A stretch of DNA of 64,000 nucleotides from Allomuricauda sp. (GTDB lineage: Bacteria > Bacteroidota > Bacteroidia > Flavobacteriales > Flavobacteriaceae): NCBI GenBank assembly GCA_003712125.1, contig RHLF01000001.1, forward strand, positions 1,116,001 through 1,180,000, given 5' to 3'. Every line of letters starts with the position of its first letter. The first letter of the stretch is position 1. The notes under the pieces were generated by a model. The model searched no databases and was not told the origin of the DNA. It saw only the letters and a list, made by a program, of their open reading frames with translations. The position numbers and the translations under genes were made by a program. Below, piece after piece: positions 59,849 through 64,000 of the stretch.

Positions 59849-60532
59849 ATGGAGCAAAAAGGACCACAGCCAATCGCATTTTTAAATGACAAGCTAGAAT
59901 TTCCACCCGTAGAAAATGCCAGTTCAGAAGGGCTGTTGGCGGTAGGGGGTGATTTGGGTGTTGAGCGACTATTACTTGCCTATAAAAATGGCATTTTTCC
60001 TTGGTTCAATGAAGATGCCTTGATTCTTTGGTGGTCTCCAGACCCACGATTGGTCTTATTTCCTGATAACATCAAGATATCAAAAAGTATGCGCAAGGTT
60101 ATTGAGAAAAACCAATTCAGACTATCCATAAATACCTGTTTTGAAAGGGTTATGAATCATTGTGCCACAATTAAAAGAAAGGAACAAGGTGGTACTTGGA
60201 TTACGGAAAACATGAAATTGGCCTATTTGGATTTGCATGAAGCGGGGCATGCCCATTCCTACGAAGCCTGGCAAGGCGATGAACTCGTTGGAGGGTTATA
60301 TGGAGTTGATTTAGGCCATGTATTTTGTGGCGAAAGTATGTTCAGCAAAGTTTCAAATGCCTCAAAATTTGTATTGATTAAGTTGGCGCAACACCTAAGT
60401 CAAAAAAAATATACCCTGATTGATTGTCAGGTGCCTACCGATCATCTTAAAAGTATGGGCGCTGAAGAACTTTCCAGAACAGATTTTATAGCGCTGTTAA
60501 AGGGAAAAGTTCAGCGTGCTCAGAAAAAATAG
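59849..60532 (+). CDS. aat: Leucyl/phenylalanyl-tRNA--protein transferase
   Basis: Adds Leu or Phe to N-terminal Arg or Lys of proteins, marking them for ClpSAP under the N-end rule. It has 227 residues. GLLAVGGDLGVERLLLAYKNGIFPWF (split: GLLAVGGDLGVERLL) and WWSPDPRLVL are the GNAT-like core; HAHSYEAWQGDELVGGLYGV and FCGESMFS carry the active site. The 3' end overlaps the convergent DUF2490 gene by 36 bases. Confidence 0.95.
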   Translation: MEQKGPQPIAFLNDKLEFPPVENASSEGLLAVGGDLGVERLLLAYKNGIFPWFNEDALILWWSPDPRLVLFPDNIKISKSMRKVIEKNQFRLSINTCFERVMNHCATIKRKEQGGTWITENMKLAYLDLHEAGHAHSYEAWQGDELVGGLYGVDLGHVFCGESMFSKVSNASKFVLIKLAQHLSQKKYTLIDCQVPTDHLKSMGAEELSRTDFIALLKGKVQRAQKK

Positions 60533-61180
60533 CACATGCTGGGTGCCTTCCATAAAGTCCTCAAAGCGATATTCGGCACCGATTTGAAACTTCAGTTCTT
60601 TATTCAATAGCCAGCCAATGTTTAAGGTAAAACGTTGATCGTATTCGGGATTGGTCGATTTGGGAACGCTAAGAAGGGTCTCCACATTTCCTATAAGATA
60701 TGCTTCGCCAATATCTAACCGCTCTCCCTGCAAGGGAAAGTCCAATGAAAACCGATAACGAAAACGATGAATGGTCAAACTTTTTAAAATGCGTTGTTCA
60801 GCCCTTAAACGATGGCCAAAACGAACCACAAAAGGTCTGTTCGTGATATTGTACTGTTGTGTCAATCGAATTTCATTGGATCCTTCATCAAATGTCTCTC
60901 TGAATCGGTATTGAATGCCAAGTGCGATACTCTGATTGTCTTTTATTTTCAGATTTGAAAAATGTGCAAGATGCAGATGGCGAACCTGAAACTGTGAACG
61001 ACCCTCCTGAATAAAGTAGTTCCTATTTTCTAGGCTAAAGTTATGTGAGTAAAATGGACTGACTTCATAATTAAAGGCGATTTGCGGTTGAAAGTAACCC
61101 GTAAAATTTTCTTGGGCCAATAGGAGATGGCTGGTAAAGAGCAAACCAAACAGCAAGAACCTAATACAGCACATGGTCAT
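60497..61180 (-). CDS. DUF2490 putative outer-membrane protein
   Basis: A 227-residue protein with a signal peptide (MTMCCIRFLLFGLLFTSHLLLAQ) and alternating beta-strand pattern throughout (IALGIQYRFRETF, FTLNIGWLLNKELKFQIGAEYRFEDF-like strands), ending in an aromatic/hydrophobic STLNFSL. It fits the DUF2490 barrel family of Bacteroidota. ATG 61174 is an alternative start. It overlaps aat by 36 bases tail to tail and the upstream secreted-protein gene by 20 bases. Function unknown. Confidence 0.75.
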   Translation of the reverse strand: MTMCCIRFLLFGLLFTSHLLLAQENFTGYFQPQIAFNYEVSPFYSHNFSLENRNYFIQEGRSQFQVRHLHLAHFSNLKIKDNQSIALGIQYRFRETFDEGSNEIRLTQQYNITNRPFVVRFGHRLRAEQRILKSLTIHRFRYRFSLDFPLQGERLDIGEAYLIGNVETLLSVPKSTNPEYDQRFTLNIGWLLNKELKFQIGAEYRFEDFMEGTQHVLFFLSTLNFSL

Positions 61181-61742
61181 ATTTCTGTGGAAGGGACTTT
61201 CTTGCCTTCAAGAAATAGCCTCTTGAATCGAACAACAATTCATATTCTTCAAACCCATTTTCACCTTTGCAGGTGACAATAAGTTCATAGTTGATGTAGG
61301 GCACGAGCAGATTTTGAAAAGCATCATGTAGGATTTGTTCTTGACTGTCTTTTTTGCTCGGGTATTGCTGTTGTATTTTTTTTATTCGTGGACTCGCATA
61401 GGTTGCTTCAATATGGTTGTTTATGCGGTTCCAACTATCGTTTGGAATATCTACTTTTTTGATGATGAATTCCACATCTTCCAAAATCCCCGAGGCGTCA
61501 AATTCAATACTGAACAAAAGCCTATTCCTTTTGAATTTGCTCTCAAATGAGGTCTTGTCCCCATCTGATTCTCTATAATATCGAATTCGTTTCGCATCTT
61601 TTAAATATGGGGCCAAAAGGTCAAGAGCCTTTGTTGGAAAGTCTTGCTTTTCAATTCTTTGTTCACGTTCTTTTTTTTCTTGAGAATGACATGTCGTATA
61701 ACATACCATCAAAAGAAGAAATATGACCTTACACCTCAGCAT
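61161..61742 (-). CDS. Secreted hypothetical protein
   Basis: A 193-residue protein with a signal peptide (MLRCKVIFLLLMVCYTTCHSQ). The mature part is charged and mixed alpha/beta (IEFDASGILEDVEFIIKKVD, then YELLFDSRGYFLKARKSLP), perhaps PepSY-like, but I do not recognise it. The in-frame start at 61769 would add residues before the signal peptide and is rejected. It overlaps tag by 14 bases and the DUF2490 gene by 20 bases, so the three form a translationally coupled operon tag - hypothetical - DUF2490. Confidence 0.65.
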   Translation of the reverse strand: MLRCKVIFLLLMVCYTTCHSQEKKEREQRIEKQDFPTKALDLLAPYLKDAKRIRYYRESDGDKTSFESKFKRNRLLFSIEFDASGILEDVEFIIKKVDIPNDSWNRINNHIEATYASPRIKKIQQQYPSKKDSQEQILHDAFQNLLVPYINYELIVTCKGENGFEEYELLFDSRGYFLKARKSLPQKYDHVLY

Positions 61743-62295
61743 AGCGAAAACAACCTGTTTCATGATCATTTACGATTCCTGTGGCTTGTAAAAAAGCGTA
61801 GACTATGGTGCTCCCAACAAATTTGAACCCCCTTTTTTTGAGGTCTTTGCTTATGGCGTCGGAAAGCTCGGTCTTTGCGGGTGCATCCTTATAGTTTGAG
61901 AACGAATTTTTTAGGGGTTTCCCATTAACAAAAGCCCAGATGTAATTGTTGAAATTGCCAAATTCTTGTTGCACGGCCATATAGGCCCTGGCATTGGTGA
62001 CCGTTGCATTGACCTTTAACTTATTCCTTATGATACCTGGGTCTTGTAACAAACTGTCAGTCTTTGATGTGGTGTAATTGGCAATTTTTTGGTAATCAAA
62101 ATTATCAAAGGCCTTTCTAAAATTCTCGCGTTTTCGCAAAATGGTTATCCAGCTCAGCCCCGCCTGAAAGGTCTCGAGTACCAAAAACTCAAAAAAGGTG
62201 GCATCGTCCCTTACCGGCACACCCCACTCCTCGTCATGATAGGCTTCGTAGAGGGCATCACCCTCGCACCAGCCACATCTGTGTTTTGTATTCAT
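61729..62295 (-). CDS. tag: DNA-3-methyladenine glycosylase I
   Basis: Removes 3-methyladenine from DNA. It has 188 residues. The N-terminal CGWCEGD supplies zinc-ligand cysteines; YHDEEWGVPV, FQAGLSWITILRKRENFRKAF-type helix (LSWITILRKR) and the C-terminal HETGCFRY zinc-binding end are all present. A perfect -7 box TATTTTTG ends 4 bases before its ATG. Heads a three-gene operon. Confidence 0.95.
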   Translation of the reverse strand: MNTKHRCGWCEGDALYEAYHDEEWGVPVRDDATFFEFLVLETFQAGLSWITILRKRENFRKAFDNFDYQKIANYTTSKTDSLLQDPGIIRNKLKVNATVTNARAYMAVQQEFGNFNNYIWAFVNGKPLKNSFSNYKDAPAKTELSDAISKDLKKRGFKFVGSTIVYAFLQATGIVNDHETGCFRYAEV

Positions 62296-62299
62296 TTTT

Positions 62300-62307
62300 C
62301 AAAAATA
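62300..62307 (-). promoter_or_regulatory. -7 box of tag
   Basis: TATTTTTG on the minus strand (62307-62300), four bases before the tag ATG. Confidence 0.6.
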
Positions 62308-62353
62308 GGGAAACAATAATTCTGTTAATTGAAAGTTAAACTCTTATAATATG

Positions 62354-62374
62354 ATAGTAATACTATTATTTTTG
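62354..62374 (+). promoter_or_regulatory. Promoter with overlapping palindromic operator of the TetR-ABC operon
   Basis: ATAGTA-A-TACTAT (62354-62366), a perfect palindrome with partial outward extension, directly abuts the perfect -7 box TATTTTTG (62367-62374). This is the position expected for a repressor site; the TetR gene starts 20 bases later. Confidence 0.6.
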
Positions 62375-62393
62375 CACCTTAAACTTACAAGGC

Positions 62394-63080
62394 ATGGAGC
62401 GTTTGTTGCAAAGTATTAAGATCACTATTAATGATAAGATCTTCGTTAAAGATCCTGATTCATCCGAATTGGGCCGTAGAATTTTAGAACACAGTATTGT
62501 TCTCATAGATGAGATTGGGTTCGAAGCATTTACTTTCAAAAAGCTCGGGGATCGCATCGGTTCAAATGAAAGTTCTATTTACCGCTATTTTGAAAACAAA
62601 CATAAATTATTGGTGTATTTGACTTCTTGGTATTGGGGCTGGCTGGAATACCAATTGGTTTTTGCAACGAACAGTTTGCCCGATGCAAGTGATAAATTAA
62701 AAAAGGCAATCGAGGTCGTTACCCGTACCGTTAAGGAGGATAATTCCTATTCCCATATTAATGAGGTCGTCCTTAATCGAATTGTTATCAATGAATCTTC
62801 CAAGTCCTTTTTGACCAAGGAAGTTGATGAAGAAAACCGAAACGGATACTTCGTTATTTACAAACGTATCGTAGAACGATTGGCTGAAATGATCACACAG
62901 GTCGATGCGGGTTATGCATTTCCATCAAGTTTGGCCAGTACAATTTTAGAAGGTGCCCTGCACCAGTACTTTTTAAAGGATCATTTTCCTGCCCTTACCG
63001 ATTGCGATAGTTCAACCTCTCCAACAAAATATTTTACCGAACTCGTTTTTAAGACTTTAAACCAAAACAGTAATGTCTAG
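62394..63080 (+). CDS. TetR-family transcriptional regulator
   Basis: A 228-residue repressor-type protein. The HTH is clear at about residues 43-70 (FTFKKLGDRIGSNESSIYRYF, split: KKLGDRIGSNESSIYRYFE). The long C-terminal helical domain would bind an unknown ligand. ATG 62394 gives MERLLQSIKITINDKIF. It overlaps the following ABC transporter by 8 bases, so it probably controls that exporter and itself through the palindrome ahead of it. Confidence 0.92.
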   Translation: MERLLQSIKITINDKIFVKDPDSSELGRRILEHSIVLIDEIGFEAFTFKKLGDRIGSNESSIYRYFENKHKLLVYLTSWYWGWLEYQLVFATNSLPDASDKLKKAIEVVTRTVKEDNSYSHINEVVLNRIVINESSKSFLTKEVDEENRNGYFVIYKRIVERLAEMITQVDAGYAFPSSLASTILEGALHQYFLKDHFPALTDCDSSTSPTKYFTELVFKTLNQNSNV

Positions 63081-64000
63081 AAATATTTTGACGTCTTGGC
63101 AAAGGCTGATCGGCCTTTTGTCTTTAGATCGCAAAGATGTTTATCAGGTTTTTTACTATGCAATTTTTGCTGGTCTGGTAAACCTATCCTTGCCTTTGGG
63201 TATACAGGCCATAATCAATTTGATACAGGGGGCCCAGGTATCTACCTCGTGGGTTGTGCTCGTTATTTTGGTCACCTTGGGAGTCGCATTTGTGGGGCTT
63301 TTGCAACTTATGCAGATACGGATTATTGAAAATGTTCAACAGAAGATCTTTACCCGTTCTTCGTTTGAATTTGCTTATCGGTTTCCGAAGATTAAAATGA
63401 GCCAGTTGCGTAATTATTACCCACCTGAACTGGCCAATCGATTCTTTGACACCCTTACCATTCAAAAAGGGCTTTCAAAGGTCTTGATCGACTTTCCATC
63501 GGCGCTATTGCAAATTGTTTTTGGACTCTTGTTGCTCTCATTTTACCACCCGTTTTTTATTATTTATGGGTTGCTTCTGATTTTACTGATTTACGTGGTC
63601 TTTAAGTACACGGCACAGCGAGGCTTGGAAACCAGCTTGGAGGAATCTGAGCATAAGTACCGCGTGGCACATTGGATTCAAGAAATTGCTCGGTCTATTG
63701 TAAGTTTTAAACTTTCCGGCAAAACATCGCACGCCATCGATAAAAACGATACCCTGGTTGCCGATTATTTGGATGCAAGGGAAAGCCACTTTAAGATTTT
63801 AGTGCTTCAGTTTGTACAAATGGTTGGGTTCAAGGTGTTGGTTACTGCTGGACTGCTCCTCATCGGAGGGCTTTTGGTTCTCAACCAAGAAATGAACATT
63901 GGTCAGTTTGTCGCGGCTGAAATTATTATTCTTTTGGTCATTAGTTCCGTTGAGAAACTGATCTTAGGATTGGAGACATTTTACGATATCCTTACCTCAT
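63073..64000 (+). CDS. ABC transporter permease/ATPase half-transporter (3' end beyond the window)
   Basis: Starts ATG 63073, overlapping the TetR stop by 8 bases; the frame stays open to the window edge (309 codons). The first part, MSRNILTSWQRLIGLLSLDR, leads into a type I exporter membrane domain with about five helices so far (VFYYAIFAGLVNLSLPLGIQ; SWVVLVILVTLGVAFVGLLQ; LLQIVFGLLLLSFYHPFFII). No C39 peptidase domain precedes it. The ATPase domain is not in the window. With the TetR gene this looks like a drug or toxin exporter, usually followed by an HlyD-like and a TolC-like gene in Bacteroidota. Confidence 0.85.
   Translation, partial: MSRNILTSWQRLIGLLSLDRKDVYQVFYYAIFAGLVNLSLPLGIQAIINLIQGAQVSTSWVVLVILVTLGVAFVGLLQLMQIRIIENVQQKIFTRSSFEFAYRFPKIKMSQLRNYYPPELANRFFDTLTIQKGLSKVLIDFPSALLQIVFGLLLLSFYHPFFIIYGLLLILLIYVVFKYTAQRGLETSLEESEHKYRVAHWIQEIARSIVSFKLSGKTSHAIDKNDTLVADYLDARESHFKILVLQFVQMVGFKVLVTAGLLLIGGLLVLNQEMNIGQFVAAEIIILLVISSVEKLILGLETFYDILTS

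Overview
The window is a piece of a Bacteroidota chromosome, almost certainly a marine member of the Flavobacteriaceae. The evidence is the TAnnTTTG promoter boxes, SusC/CarboxypepD-type TonB-dependent receptors, gldD/gldE gliding genes next to mutY-ssb, atpD-atpC detached from the rest of the ATP synthase operon, and many short gene overlaps. I cannot name the genus. No tRNA, rRNA, CRISPR array, insertion sequence or prophage was seen, and no gene-free stretch exceeds about 300 bases.

Layout. 0-6.7 kb: 3' part of glmS, a TonB-dependent receptor, atpD-atpC and a small membrane protein. 6.7-13.4 kb: a GNAT gene diverging from a biotin cluster (bioF, DUF2007 protein, bioD, bioA, ketosynthase-like gene) interrupted by a GT-C glycosyltransferase on the other strand. 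13.4-27 kb: the most unusual region, all on the minus strand. A TetR-like gene heads a tight operon of ABC1 kinase, WS/DGAT acyltransferase fused to an SCP2 domain, monoacylglycerol-lipase-like hydrolase and a second alpha/beta hydrolase, followed by a PlsB-HAD-PlsC fusion and gpsA. Upstream of it lie a phasin-like island (three related proteins), a SARP/BTAD-type regulator and another putative granule protein. 27-29 kb: bioB and a JmjC-like cupin. 29-35 kb: recX, RNase G, a 29-residue basic protein, HU, mutY, ssb, gldE, gldD. 35-41 kb: a lipoprotein, a catalytic/non-catalytic M16 peptidase pair, a DUF4199 protein, rplU-rpmA. 41-47 kb: a receptor facing a LytS/LytTR two-component pair, then ahcY. 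47-54 kb: phosphopantetheinyl transferase, thiamine-binding protein, PnuC-type transporter, NadR-like kinase fused to DUF4301, three small proteins, then a TPP riboswitch controlling a TonB-dependent receptor. 54-64 kb: oxidoreductase, Rieske-like lipoprotein, greA, HIT protein, orphan histidine kinase, DUF3127 protein with an SSB-like tail, AtoE transporter, aat, tag, and a TetR-ABC exporter operon that runs off the end.

How it fits together. The 13.4-27 kb block can be read as a neutral-lipid (triacylglycerol or wax ester) storage system. GpsA would supply glycerol-3-phosphate; the PlsB-HAD-PlsC fusion could carry it to lysophosphatidate, phosphatidate and possibly diacylglycerol; the WS/DGAT-SCP2 protein could make the neutral lipid; the lipases could mobilise it; and the phasin-like proteins could coat the granule. 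Two phasin promoters carry matched 11-bp-spaced direct repeats at identical distance from the -7 box, the arrangement expected for a SARP-type activator, and such a regulator is encoded next door. This is an inference from sequence, and it is the main candidate for an undescribed system here. Thiamine salvage (riboswitch, receptor, binding protein, PnuC-type permease) and biotin synthesis (bioFDA here, bioB 14 kb away) are the other themes.
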